Positions 7,145-16,048 of a DNA stretch of 64,000 bases are shown in pieces. The translations under genes were made by a program, and so were the position numbers. The DNA lies in NCBI GenBank assembly GCA_964552325.1, contig CAZKHA010000003.1:1-64000 (forward strand), given 5' to 3'. The notes under the pieces were generated by a model, which did not search any database, was not told the origin of the DNA, and worked only from the letters and a program-made list of their open reading frames with translations. Each line of letters starts with the position of its first letter. The stretch's first letter is position 1. The stretch comes from CAZKCK01 sp964552325. Lineage in GTDB: Bacteria; Bacteroidota; Bacteroidia; Bacteroidales; TTA-H9.

Positions 7145-10123
7145 TCAACTTCCAGGGCCAAGATAGGTTTTTAATACATCATTAAGGTTTTTAATCCGAA
7201 TAGGTTTCATAATATAATCATTGCATCCAGCTTCGAGTGCCTTTTGCCTATCGTGAACCATTGCATACGCCGTTTGGGCAATAATAACAATAGTCTTGTT
7301 GAAGGATCTTATTTCTTGAGTAGCCACAATCCCATTCATAATAGGCATTTGCATGTCCATGAGAATTAAATCGAAATATGTTTTTTTGCGGCAAAGTTCT
7401 ACTGCTTCCAATCCGTTTTGTGCCCAATGTGTTTGAACGTTTGACTTCTTTAAAAGTGCATCGAGGAATTGATAATTGGTTTCAACATCTTCTACAATCA
7501 GGATGGTTTTATCGAACCAATTGGGGTAAGTAATTGTAGGTGCAATTTTTAGATTCGTATCAGAAGCTATGCTTATTAAGTCGGGGATGGTAAATGCAAA
7601 GGAGGCGCCTTGTCCAATTTCTGATTCCACTGAAATTGAACCTCCCATAATTTCAACCATTCCCTTAGCAATGGAAAGCCCTAAACCGGCACCACCATAT
7701 TTGCGCGCCATTCCCTCGCGGGCTTGCCTAAAGCGTTCAAAAATAATGCTTTTCTGTTCAGTGGTTAGCCCAATTCCCGTATCCGTAACTTTAAAGGTAA
7801 TAACATTGTTGTCGAGGCGGAAGCAAATCCGAATTTGGCCTTCGTCGGTAAATTTTACTGCATTCGAAAGAAGCGAATCGAAGACCTTGGTTAGGTTTGA
7901 TTCATCGCAATAAATTGATAAAGAATCATTTAAATTGTTTTCATTGCATAGTTCAACCGTAAGCTTAGAAGCCTTTTCAGGGGCAATTTTCGATTTCCAT
8001 GAATTTGTAAGCTTTGATAAATAGGGCACGACTTTAAACCAAGTTTTATGGTTGTCAACTTGGCCAGAGTTTAGTCTTGTAATGGTGATGATATTTTCCC
8101 AAAGATCAAGCAAGTTAGATGCATTGCGAACGATATGATTTTGAAGTTCAAGTTGTTCTTCATGCTTCATATCATCGTTTTGAAGCAAGTAAATGCCTCC
8201 AATAATGGCGTTGATTGGGGTACGTACTTCGTGCGACATATTGGCCAAGAAGCTTGCTTTTAGCTTATCTGACTCTTCGGCTTTTAGTTTGGCTTGCGTA
8301 AGTTCGCCAAGTACTTTTTTACTTGGGCTTAGGTCTATAACAATTCCCAAGGTGCCATAAAATTGCCCAGAATTATCGTATAATGGCGAAGCCCAAACAT
8401 GTACATCGATAATGCTGCCTGTTTTTTGAACTAATTGAGTCTCGTAGTTGCTGGTAATCCCTGTACGACGGCTAGTTGTTTGATCTTTAAACCTGTCAAA
8501 TTCTTTTAACGGTGAGAGGTCGGCCAAGTTTTTGGTTAAAAGTTCTGTTTCAGAATATCCCAACATGGTGCATAAAGCGGCATTGGTAAAAATAAAGTTT
8601 TCGTTTTCATCAACAATGCCAATGCCTGCAGCTGCAGCTTCTGTTAGTACCCGATATTTTTCTTCGCTTATTTTTAGTTTATTGTGTGTTTCTTGCAGTT
8701 GTACGCTTAGTTCTTTGGTTGAGATGTTGTCACGGGCCAAAGCTACTTGCTTCTGCTTCGTTCTTTTACGCCTAAAATATAACAGAATAAAAAAGGTAAG
8801 CAAACACGCAATAATTAGCGCATAAGCAATGTTGTGTAAAAGCCCCATTTTTTTACTGTTTTTGTTTTCGCTGGCTAGGCGCTGTGTTTCGCGTTCATAG
8901 TCGTTGAATAGGGTCAACGATATTTTTTTTTCATTCTCACGTAACACGCTGTCGTTCATTGCAATATGTTCCTGAAGATAGTTGTAGGCTAGCGAGAAGT
9001 CCCCCATTTTTGAGTATAATTGGGCAAACTTTTGATAACTCAACATTATGAAACTCCTACTATTTGATTCTAGGGCATATTGCAGTCCTTTTTTAATGCA
9101 TTCTTCAGCATTTTTGTATTGCTTAAGTTCGGTATAGTTACCGCCTAAGTTTAGGTACGAACTTGACAAGAGCGATTTGATTCCGGCCTTTTCGCGTTCT
9201 TCAAGGGCTAATTTATTGTATTCAAGGGTTTTTTCCCAGTTTTTGCTCAAGCTGTACACATGGCCAATTTTGGTATAGGTAGTGCCTTTAAAATTGGCAT
9301 CGTTTATCATGTTCGAAAGGGCCACCGCCTCATAGTAATAGTATATTGCCGAATCGTTTTTATTAATGCGCAAGTAGTAGTTTCCCATCAGGCTGTAGCA
9401 CTTCATCATTTCTGCTTTATTCCCAGCTTTGGTTTGTTGGTCTAAGAAATCGTCGAGGATTTTTTTGCCTTTGGAAATGGAGTCAGAGTCAATATAGCAT
9501 GAAGATAATGAAAGCTTTAGATTGATATACTCTTTTCTGTTGGGATAGTCTTTAATAAAAGCTGCGGCAATTCTATAAAGTTGTATGGCTTTTGGGTAAT
9601 CGCGTAGTCGTTCAAACAGATTGCCAAAGGTAAAATATGCTGCAGCAATGCCGGGAATGTGGTTTTTTTTGTTGTAATAGTGCAAAGCTTTGGTACCCGT
9701 TTCGGCCGATTTTTGATACATCTGGCCAATAAGGTATAACCTTGACATGGTATAGTATATATTGCCCAAAGTGGTGTCGTTTCCGGTGTTTAGGTAGTAT
9801 TCATAAGCATTTTGTAACATGCCTAGCGATACTTCCATATTGTTGAGCTCATAATTGATGAGGCCTATATTGTAATGGGAATAGGCTATTAATTCGGGAT
9901 CTTTCAGGGCGTTGGCAGCCTCAAGCATCTTGATGCTATATTTGAGTGCGGTGTTTTTGTCGTGCAAATAAAAAAGCTGGCTCAGGTTTTTGTAAATCTC
10001 ATACTTCTCGCTTTCAGAGGCTTTGCCTAGGCTTGAAAGCATCGTATCTTCCTTATTACCTACTGCCAATGTAATAATCGAAGCAAAGAATAGTACTAAA
10101 ACCGGTTTAAGTAGTTTGATCAT
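7145..10123 (-). CDS. TPR-PAS hybrid histidine kinase with receiver
   Basis: A 992-residue sensor. The order is: signal peptide (about 1-22); a long helical region of tetratricopeptide-like repeats (about 40-400), predicted outside the cytoplasmic membrane; a transmembrane helix (about 430-450); a coiled coil; a PAS domain (about 490-600, with IVDENENFIFTNAAL); HisKA with SHEVRTP near residue 629; HATPase with DTGIGL and GGAGLGLSIA; and a receiver with TILIVEDVETN, phosphoacceptor Asp near 922 in LMDMQMP and Lys in MKPIRIK. Periplasmic TPR kinases of this type are common in Bacteroidota; ligands are generally unknown. The receiver resembles that of the kinase just downstream, which suggests a duplicated or cooperating pair. 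There is no output domain. Confidence 0.88.
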   Translation of the reverse strand: MIKLLKPVLVLFFASIITLAVGNKEDTMLSSLGKASESEKYEIYKNLSQLFYLHDKNTALKYSIKMLEAANALKDPELIAYSHYNIGLINYELNNMEVSLGMLQNAYEYYLNTGNDTTLGNIYYTMSRLYLIGQMYQKSAETGTKALHYYNKKNHIPGIAAAYFTFGNLFERLRDYPKAIQLYRIAAAFIKDYPNRKEYINLKLSLSSCYIDSDSISKGKKILDDFLDQQTKAGNKAEMMKCYSLMGNYYLRINKNDSAIYYYYEAVALSNMINDANFKGTTYTKIGHVYSLSKNWEKTLEYNKLALEEREKAGIKSLLSSSYLNLGGNYTELKQYKNAEECIKKGLQYALESNSRSFIMLSYQKFAQLYSKMGDFSLAYNYLQEHIAMNDSVLRENEKKISLTLFNDYERETQRLASENKNSKKMGLLHNIAYALIIACLLTFFILLYFRRKRTKQKQVALARDNISTKELSVQLQETHNKLKISEEKYRVLTEAAAAGIGIVDENENFIFTNAALCTMLGYSETELLTKNLADLSPLKEFDRFKDQTTSRRTGITSNYETQLVQKTGSIIDVHVWASPLYDNSGQFYGTLGIVIDLSPSKKVLGELTQAKLKAEESDKLKASFLANMSHEVRTPINAIIGGIYLLQNDDMKHEEQLELQNHIVRNASNLLDLWENIITITRLNSGQVDNHKTWFKVVPYLSKLTNSWKSKIAPEKASKLTVELCNENNLNDSLSIYCDESNLTKVFDSLLSNAVKFTDEGQIRICFRLDNNVITFKVTDTGIGLTTEQKSIIFERFRQAREGMARKYGGAGLGLSIAKGMVEIMGGSISVESEIGQGASFAFTIPDLISIASDTNLKIAPTITYPNWFDKTILIVEDVETNYQFLDALLKKSNVQTHWAQNGLEAVELCRKKTYFDLILMDMQMPIMNGIVATQEIRSFNKTIVIIAQTAYAMVHDRQKALEAGCNDYIMKPIRIKNLNDVLKTYLGPGS

Positions 10124-10452
10124 AAGACCTTAAAAAATCTTCTCAAAAATAAGCATTTAGCTGACATTTTGTAATAATTGGCAGAACTTTTTTCTCGTGT
10201 TTTTATTACTTTATATTTAAGATATTGATTTTCAGCAATTTTATACTTAATATTTTTTAGTAGGGGTATGTAAAGTTGAATCTCCTCCGAAAAGTACTTT
10301 TTTCGCCACCAAAACACCAAACCACCAAGAAGCACCAAGTACAAATAATTGATTTTAAACTTGTTGATATTAGTTTAGTATTAGAACGCTAAACTAATCA
10401 TTAGAATTTCGACTTTTCGGAGTAGTCTCAAAGTTTGTTTCGTTTCAGGGTG
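10124..10452. other. intergenic region between kinase gene and dinB
   Basis: AT-rich, no supportable gene. A possible 74-codon frame on the minus strand (10120-10344) overlaps the kinase start and has no recognisable features. The only notable content is the degenerate CACCAA array at 10306-10339. I found no clear promoter for the kinase gene or terminator for dinB. Confidence 0.5.
10306..10339 (-). repeat. degenerate TTGGTG tandem array
   Basis: Four copies of CACCAA (TTGGTG on the minus strand) occur with 8-10 base spacing, followed on the minus strand by GGCGAAAAAAGTAC. The unit is too degenerate for a simple slippage microsatellite. It lies upstream of the large kinase gene, reading in the same direction. 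Function is unknown to me. Confidence 0.45.
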
Positions 10453-11631
10453 TTATTCGTTGCCCGAGTAAAAGCAATTGGCTCGTCTTATTGCTTTTGG
10501 GCCATATCGTAAGCGGATTTTATCCATGGCTTGGCAAAGATTTATAAGTTCTGGGGTGTCTTCAAACAAATCAAGTTGTTGTACGCCATTAACCAAATGG
10601 CTGAACCTTAATCCAATAAGCCTTATGAGCATTCGGCGTTGGTAGAGCCTGTCAAATAGTTCGAGCGAAGTGGCAATAAGTTGATGGTCGAGCGAAGTGT
10701 AGGGCAGTTGTTTTTGTAGGGTGTGGGTATCGAAGTTTGAATAGCGTATTTTTACGGTAATACAAGATGTTAGCTTTTCTTCCTTGCGTAGCTGAAAGGC
10801 AAGTTTTTCGGCCATGTGCGAAATGATGTCCTTCATACGGCTTACGTTGGTGGTATCTTGTTCAAAAGTGGTTTCATGGCTCATCGATTTTTGTTCGGAG
10901 TAGGGGACAACCGGCGTAAGATCAATGCCATTGGCCTTTTTCCAGAGCATTAGGCCGTTTTTGCCCATCAGGCGTTCCATCATTTCGGGTGGGATGTCGC
11001 TTAGCAATTCAATAGTTGTGATGCCCATCGAGCGCAGTGTCTGGAAGGTTTTTTCGCCTATCATGGGTATCTTGCGAATAGAAAGCGGTGATAAAAAGGG
11101 CTTTACATTTGGCTGAGGAACTTCTTTCTCGCCATTGGGCTTGGCTTCGCCCGTGGCTATCTTGGCCACGGTTTTATTAATGGAAAGTCCAAATGAAATG
11201 GGCAAGCCCGTGTTTTTTATAATGGTCTCCCTTAGCTCATGGGTCCATTTGTAGCACCCAAAAAAACGATCCATGCCTGTTATGTCAAGGTAATGCTCAT
11301 CAATGGACGCTTTTTCGTAAACCGGTGCTTTTTCGGCCACTATATCGGTTACGGTTTTCGACAACCGACTGTAAAGCTCCATATCGCCACGTATATATAC
11401 CGCCTCTGGGCAAAGCAATTTGGCTGTTTTTATGGGCATGGCCGAGTGTACGCCAAAATTCCTCGCCTCGTAACTGCAACTCGATACCACCCCGCGGTCG
11501 CCCATACCTCCAATTACCACGGGCTTATTCTTTAAGCTGCTGTTTATTAGCCGCTCAGCCGAAACAAAGAAGGTGTCCAAATCAAAGTGTACAATGGTGC
11601 GCCCTGATTGTTGATACGGGTTTTTGAACAT
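10453..11631 (-). CDS. dinB: DNA polymerase IV (Y family)
   Basis: A 392-residue translesion polymerase. Catalytic residues are visible: Asp17 in HFDLDTFF and the Asp111-Glu112 pair in SIDEHYLD. The aromatic steric-gate position is Phe21/Phe22. The thumb helix-hairpin-helix (IRKIPMIGEKT, then MGITTIELL) follows, then the little-finger domain. The C-terminus does not end in an obvious QxxLxLF clamp motif, although VQQLDLF lies about 40 residues from the end (QLDLFED), and this is a good candidate for binding the beta clamp. The gene is divergent from a LexA-like repressor gene. A large inverted repeat lies between them, so damage-inducible control is likely but inferred. Confidence 0.93.
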   Translation of the reverse strand: MFKNPYQQSGRTIVHFDLDTFFVSAERLINSSLKNKPVVIGGMGDRGVVSSCSYEARNFGVHSAMPIKTAKLLCPEAVYIRGDMELYSRLSKTVTDIVAEKAPVYEKASIDEHYLDITGMDRFFGCYKWTHELRETIIKNTGLPISFGLSINKTVAKIATGEAKPNGEKEVPQPNVKPFLSPLSIRKIPMIGEKTFQTLRSMGITTIELLSDIPPEMMERLMGKNGLMLWKKANGIDLTPVVPYSEQKSMSHETTFEQDTTNVSRMKDIISHMAEKLAFQLRKEEKLTSCITVKIRYSNFDTHTLQKQLPYTSLDHQLIATSLELFDRLYQRRMLIRLIGLRFSHLVNGVQQLDLFEDTPELINLCQAMDKIRLRYGPKAIRRANCFYSGNE

Positions 11632-11657
11632 AAGTTTTGTGTTTTAAGAGCCGGTAT

Positions 11658-11695
11658 GACTAAAATTTAATCAAAAATTTGATTACAATATAGTC
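11658..11695. promoter_or_regulatory. 38-base imperfect inverted repeat, candidate repressor operator
   Basis: The repeat is symmetric about position 11676.5. Its core is a perfect 8-base inverted repeat with two central bases (TAATCAAA at 11668-11675, TTTGATTA at 11678-11685). Outer arms GACTA (11658) and TAGTC (11691) share the same centre; 15 of 19 positions match overall. It sits between dinB and the S24 repressor gene, 26 bases from the dinB start codon. A dimeric or tetrameric repressor site controlling both genes is the simplest reading. Confidence 0.55.
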
Positions 11696-11714
11696 GTTTT
11701 TGCCAAAACTTGTG

Positions 11715-11722
11715 TATATTTG
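11715..11722 (+). promoter_or_regulatory. -7 promoter element for the S24 repressor gene
   Basis: TATATTTG matches the Bacteroidota -7 consensus TAnnTTTG and lies 49 bases before the start codon. A TTTG at 11699-11702 is too close for a standard -33 element, so only the -7 part is convincing. The palindrome ends 20 bases upstream, where a bound repressor would cover the -33 region. Confidence 0.45.
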
Positions 11723-11770
11723 CAGTGAAAAATTTTGCGAGAATTGTATAACTTTAATTGTCAGTAGTAT

Positions 11771-12574
11771 ATGTTTTTTGCCCAAAACATCAAGTTGTTG
11801 CGCAAGCGCAGGAACCGAACACAAGACGATGTGGCTCAAGCCATCGACATGAAACGATCAACCGTAAGTGGATACGAAAACGGGGTTGCGGAGCCTGGCA
11901 TGATGGCTTTGGTAGCCTTCTCAGAATACTTCAAGATAGCAGTTGATACATTAATAAGAGTAGATCTTTCGTTGCTGCCCGAAAGTCAAATGTCGCAATT
12001 GGAACGTGGGTACGATATTTTTATAAAAGGCAGCAGCCTGAGGGTATTGGCAACCACGGTCAATTCGCAGAACAACGAAAATGTGGAGTTGGTCAGCGAA
12101 AAAGCCAAGGCGGGATATCGCACCGGATATGCCGATCCTGAGTATGTTAGCATACTTCCCACCTTTAGCCTTCCCTTTCTGTCGCGCGAAAAGAAATACC
12201 GCTCGTTCCAAATCAGTGGCGATTCAATGTTGCCAATACCCGATGGGGCCTTTGTTACAGGCGAATACGTGCAAAACTGGAATATGATTCGCAGCCGCCA
12301 AGCCTATATCATCCTTACGCTTGACGATGGCATCGTTTTTAAAGTCGTTGAAAACAGGATAAATACCGATTACCGACTCAAACTCTATTCCCTTAATCCA
12401 CGCTATGAACCCTACGAAATTGATATAAAAGATGTTAGAGAGGTTTGGCGGTTTATTCATTACATTTCGGATGAGCTTCCCGAACCCGATAAAATGGCCG
12501 ATGACCTAGCTGGTTCTATCCGTGAACTACGCCGCGATATAAAAGCCATTCAAACCAAGCTCAATTTAGACTAA
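11771..12574 (+). CDS. LexA-like repressor: XRE HTH plus S24 autoprotease domain
   Basis: A 267-residue regulator. Residues about 1-65 are a Cro/CI-type helix-turn-helix (NIKLLRKRRNRTQDDVAQAI, then STVSGYENG). The C-terminal half is an S24/LexA-type protease with the serine in GDSM (Ser152) and the lysine in VFKVV (Lys191). That 39-residue spacing is close to that of LexA. An Ala-Gly bond (Ala114-Gly115) lies upstream in the position expected for self-cleavage. This predicts a repressor that cuts itself when RecA filaments form. It has a phage-CI-style HTH rather than the winged helix of classical LexA. The gene is divergent from dinB and 18 bases before the exonuclease gene, so it probably controls both. 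A short C-terminal helical tail follows the protease fold. Confidence 0.85.
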   Translation: MFFAQNIKLLRKRRNRTQDDVAQAIDMKRSTVSGYENGVAEPGMMALVAFSEYFKIAVDTLIRVDLSLLPESQMSQLERGYDIFIKGSSLRVLATTVNSQNNENVELVSEKAKAGYRTGYADPEYVSILPTFSLPFLSREKKYRSFQISGDSMLPIPDGAFVTGEYVQNWNMIRSRQAYIILTLDDGIVFKVVENRINTDYRLKLYSLNPRYEPYEIDIKDVREVWRFIHYISDELPEPDKMADDLAGSIRELRRDIKAIQTKLNLD

Positions 12575-12592
12575 GCTAAAAATCAGCGCGTA

Positions 12593-13939
12593 GTGTATTC
12601 TATAGTTGATATTGAGACCACAGGCACCAGTGCGCCTGGTGAGAAAATTACCGAGATAGCCATTTTTGTGTTTGATGGCGAACGTATTGTTGATGAGTTT
12701 GTTACGCTTATCAACCCTGAGAAGAAGATACCCTACCGCATAACACAGCTAACGGGTATAACCGATAAGATGGTTGAAGATGCACCCCGGTTTTGCGAAG
12801 TGGCCCGTAAGATTGTTGAAATAACCGAAAACACCGTATTTGTGGCCCACAACGTGGGGTTCGATTATGGTTTTGTGCGAAATGAGTTCAAAAGCCTGGG
12901 TTATGAATACCAACGCGAAAAACTTTGTACGGTGCGGCTGAGCCGAAAACTTGTGCCAGGACTAGCGTCCTATAGCTTGGGCAATTTGTGCCAATCGCTC
13001 GATATCAACATTAAAAACCGCCACCGTGCTGCAGGCGATGCACTTGCCACCGTAAAACTGTTCCAGCATCTTTTAGCTATCGATAGCCGTCCAATGCAGG
13101 TAAACCTTAAGGGAACCAATTCGTCTCTTAACCCTGACATTGTGCATAAACTGCCCGAAGAACCAGGGGTTTATTACTTTCATAATAAAGAAGGTGCGGT
13201 TATTTACATTGGCAAAAGCCTTTGCATCCGCGATAGGATAAAACAACATTTGATAAATGAAACTACGCAGAAGGCCCTTGAGATGAAATATGCCGTTCAG
13301 GATGTTTCGTATGAGCTTACAGGTAGCGATCTTGTAGCTCAATTGCTTGAATCGGAAGAAATTAAAAACCATATGCCTGTTTATAACCGGGCTCAGCGAC
13401 GCATTGGCTTTAATCTCGGTTTGTATTTGCATGTAGCTCCTACGGGCTATCACCACCTTCGTATCGAAAAGTTGGATAATGCCAAACAAGCCATTACCTC
13501 GTTCAATTCAATGGCCGCTGCCAAACGATACCTATTCGACCTGTGTGAACAACATAGTCTCTGCCAAAAACTATGTGGATTGTATAAAACCGAAGGCGCT
13601 TGTTTTCAGCATACTATTGGCAGTTGCTTGGGTGCTTGCTTGGGCTTGGAGCCACCCGAAACCTATAATGCCAGGGTAGAGGCGGCTTTGGCTCCCATCC
13701 GGTTCGATAACGATAATTTCTTCATCATCGATAAAGGTAGGCGGTTTAACGAACGTTCTGTTGTTCAGGTACATGGTGGATGCTATGTGGGTTATGGTTA
13801 TATTGATATGGATACAGGCTATGGCACCATAAATGATTTACAGGAATGCATAAGGCCGCATCAAGATACCCGCGATATCCGGCAGATTATTCGTTCGTAT
13901 CTTAGGTTTCACAAATACCAAAAGTTTATAGCTTATTAA
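12593..13939 (+). CDS. DEDDh exonuclease fused to a UvrC-type GIY-YIG nuclease
   Basis: A 448-residue fusion. Residues 1-165 are a DnaQ-like 3'-5' exonuclease: IVDIETTG at the N-terminus, AHNVGFDYGFV, and the HRAAGDA motif with His and Asp. Residues about 185-270 are a GIY-YIG domain (EPGVYYF, VIYIGKS, then LLESEEIKNHMPVYN with the metal-binding Glu), as in UvrC and Cho. A cysteine-rich segment follows (LCQKLCGL, CLGACLG). The start is GTG at 12593: the exonuclease fold begins right there and no in-frame ATG lies upstream of it. Similar fusions are common in bacteria and thought to act in nucleotide-excision-like repair. Position behind the S24 repressor by 18 bases suggests one damage-inducible transcript. 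Confidence 0.85.
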   Translation: MYSIVDIETTGTSAPGEKITEIAIFVFDGERIVDEFVTLINPEKKIPYRITQLTGITDKMVEDAPRFCEVARKIVEITENTVFVAHNVGFDYGFVRNEFKSLGYEYQREKLCTVRLSRKLVPGLASYSLGNLCQSLDINIKNRHRAAGDALATVKLFQHLLAIDSRPMQVNLKGTNSSLNPDIVHKLPEEPGVYYFHNKEGAVIYIGKSLCIRDRIKQHLINETTQKALEMKYAVQDVSYELTGSDLVAQLLESEEIKNHMPVYNRAQRRIGFNLGLYLHVAPTGYHHLRIEKLDNAKQAITSFNSMAAAKRYLFDLCEQHSLCQKLCGLYKTEGACFQHTIGSCLGACLGLEPPETYNARVEAALAPIRFDNDNFFIIDKGRRFNERSVVQVHGGCYVGYGYIDMDTGYGTINDLQECIRPHQDTRDIRQIIRSYLRFHKYQKFIAY

Positions 13940-13993
13940 TGTTCGAAGTGTGTTGATAGCTTAGCGATGTTTTACTCTTTCGGGAGAAAAACT

Positions 13994-14001
13994 TAATTTT
14001 G
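13994..14001 (+). promoter_or_regulatory. -7 promoter element for the phosphodiesterase gene
   Basis: TAATTTTG fits TAnnTTTG and ends 16 bases before the ATG at 14018. No exact TTTG occurs at the -33 distance, but a TTTA run is present at about 13970-13974. This implies separate transcription from the repair genes upstream. Confidence 0.4.
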
Positions 14002-14017
14002 CCCAAAACATTTCCTC

Positions 14018-15280
14018 ATGACAAAAAATACCAAGCGCATTGTACTTGCTTTCTTCGTTGTTGCCATTGCTGGCATTGCCATTTTCTTTTGTGCTCAAAA
14101 CAAGGATAAAGCTTCACAAAATCAGCCTTATTTGGTTGTTCTTTCATTGGATGGCTTTCGTTGGGATTATGCTTCATCATTTTCGTTGCCCAATTTAGGC
14201 CAAATGGCGCAAGAAGGTGTTTCGGCAGATGCCCTTATCCCATCCTTCCCTACCAAAACATTTCCAAACCATTACAGCATGGCCACGGGACTTTATCCTG
14301 ATAATCATGGTATTATATTGAATAATTTTTTCAATACCAGCCTCAATAAGCAATTTGTGGCCGGCGACCCTGCCAGTGTTGGTGATGCAAACTTTTTTGG
14401 TGGCGAGCCAATTTGGGCAACTGCCGAAAAACAAAATTTACGGACAGCTAATTATTTTTGGGTTGGCTCCGAAGCCCCTACGGGCGGTGTTTCGCCCTCC
14501 ATTTGGAAAAAATATGATCATAACATGCCATTTACGGCTCGAATAGATTCAGTAATTAGCTGGTTGCAATTGCCTGATAGCAAAAGGCCACATCTTATCA
14601 TGTGGTATATGCACGAACCTGATGCCATAGGGCATGCAAATGGCCCAAGGGGAGAGCAAACCAAAAAAACGGTTGTTTATCTCGATTCTTTGATAGGGGT
14701 TTTTCGTGCTAAATTAAAGGAATTGCCTATTGGAGAGCAAGTTAATTTTATGGTTGTTTCTGATCATGGAATGGGCGAAATTGCGCCAGAGCGCACCTTA
14801 TACCTTGATGAATTGGTTCCACGCTACTGGTTAGGACGTTGCAATGCAGAAAGTGTTATAATGAACCTGAGTGCCATTGATGCCTATAAAGATTCATTAT
14901 ACAATCGCTTACAAAAAGTAGAACACCTTAAGGTTTGGAAAAAGGAAGAAGTACCTGCAAGGCTGCATTATGGCAAAAACCCCAACCTGGTCGATTTGGT
15001 TGTGGTTGCTGATAGCGCATGGAACATTTTGGTTACTAACGATCAAAATCAACTCTATTCAAAAGGTGCCCATGGCTATGATAATCAGAATAAAGATATG
15101 CATGGCATCTTTTATGCCGTTGGGCCAGCCTTCAAAAAAGGATACAAACAAACTGCGTTTGAAAACGTAAACCTTTATCCCTTATTTGCGAAAATTTTGG
15201 GTGTAACTCCCGCCAAGGTTGATGGAACCTTAGAGCCAGTTCAAGGTATGCTTGTTGAACCAGAGGAAGTTAAAAAATAA
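14018..15280 (+). CDS. ENPP-type nucleotide pyrophosphatase/phosphodiesterase
   Basis: A 420-residue member of the alkaline phosphatase superfamily. An N-terminal hydrophobic segment (about 8-26, ending IAIFFC) is either a membrane anchor or a lipoprotein-like signal. The two-zinc site is recognisable: Asp in LSLDGFR, the nucleophile Thr81 in PTKTFPNH, Asp and His in EPDAIGHANG, Asp-His in VVSDHGMGE, and a final His in GAHGYDN. Family members outside the cytoplasm hydrolyse nucleotide phosphodiester or pyrophosphate bonds; some act on lipids instead, and substrate cannot be decided here. The 3' end overlaps truA on the other strand by 11 bases. Confidence 0.85.
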   Translation: MTKNTKRIVLAFFVVAIAGIAIFFCAQNKDKASQNQPYLVVLSLDGFRWDYASSFSLPNLGQMAQEGVSADALIPSFPTKTFPNHYSMATGLYPDNHGIILNNFFNTSLNKQFVAGDPASVGDANFFGGEPIWATAEKQNLRTANYFWVGSEAPTGGVSPSIWKKYDHNMPFTARIDSVISWLQLPDSKRPHLIMWYMHEPDAIGHANGPRGEQTKKTVVYLDSLIGVFRAKLKELPIGEQVNFMVVSDHGMGEIAPERTLYLDELVPRYWLGRCNAESVIMNLSAIDAYKDSLYNRLQKVEHLKVWKKEEVPARLHYGKNPNLVDLVVVADSAWNILVTNDQNQLYSKGAHGYDNQNKDMHGIFYAVGPAFKKGYKQTAFENVNLYPLFAKILGVTPAKVDGTLEPVQGMLVEPEEVKK

Positions 15281-16031
15281 AGACATCGGGAGGATACTCC
15301 ACATTCTCTAAAAAAAGACCCTGTGCTGGCACCGACATACCTGCCTCGCAGCGGTCTTTTTTATTGATTAAGGTTTGGAAGTGTTCTAGACTTAGTTGTT
15401 TTTGGCCAACTTTCCAGAGCGTACCCACGATGGCACGTACCATGTTTCGTAAAAATCTATCTGCCTTAATGTTAAAGGTAAGCAAATCGCCTTCTTGTTG
15501 CCAATACGCTTCAACCACGTTACAATTATTGGTGGCCGTTTGGGTGTGAAGTTTCGAAAAGCTCGTGAAATCAGTAGTCTGCAGCAAGATTTTGCAGGCT
15601 TGTTCCATTAAGTCAATATCGGGCTGTTTGGGTTGCTGCCAGGCATAACCACGGTTAAAGGGGTTTTTGGCCAACTGAATATAATACGTATAACTCCGCC
15701 ATTGTGCGCTAAAACGCGCATGGGCTTCCTTATTAACGCGTTTTATGTTGTAAATGGAAATATCGTTGGGCAGAAATCTGTTCAGGCGGTGTGAAAGTTG
15801 TGCAAGTTGCACATCGTCTTGGGGCCGATAGTTGAAATGCGCATAAAAATTTCGGGCATGAACACCCGTATCGGTTCTTCCACAACCTGTTATGGATATT
15901 TGAGTACTCGTAAGCAGGCTTATTGCTTCTTCAATTTTTTGCTGTACGGTAATGGCGTTGTTTTGTACTTGCCACCCGTAATAAGCAGTGCCATCATACG
16001 AAAGGTGAATGAAATACCTTTCTGTGTCCAC
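15270..16031 (-). CDS. truA: tRNA pseudouridine synthase A
   Basis: A 253-residue enzyme that converts uridines 38-40 of the tRNA anticodon arm to pseudouridine. The catalytic aspartate is Asp54 in GCGRTDTGVHA. The N-terminal YDGTAYYGWQVQ and the later RFLRNMVRAIVGTL segments are typical of TruA. Length is normal for the family. It follows a small regulator gene by 17 bases on the same strand and likely shares its transcript. Its 3' end overlaps the convergent phosphodiesterase gene by 11 bases, so both genes use the same DNA for their C-termini. Confidence 0.95.
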   Translation of the reverse strand: MDTERYFIHLSYDGTAYYGWQVQNNAITVQQKIEEAISLLTSTQISITGCGRTDTGVHARNFYAHFNYRPQDDVQLAQLSHRLNRFLPNDISIYNIKRVNKEAHARFSAQWRSYTYYIQLAKNPFNRGYAWQQPKQPDIDLMEQACKILLQTTDFTSFSKLHTQTATNNCNVVEAYWQQEGDLLTFNIKADRFLRNMVRAIVGTLWKVGQKQLSLEHFQTLINKKDRCEAGMSVPAQGLFLENVEYPPDVFIF

Positions 16032-16048
16032 TTGATTTATTGTAAAGG

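Noticed and set aside
10120..10344. A 74-codon frame before the TPR kinase
   Set aside because: It overlaps the kinase start, has a poor composition and no recognisable features; part of it is the degenerate repeat.
13073..13489. A 138-codon minus-strand frame in the exonuclease/GIY-YIG gene
   Set aside because: It is antisense to well-conserved nuclease motifs and has no support of its own.
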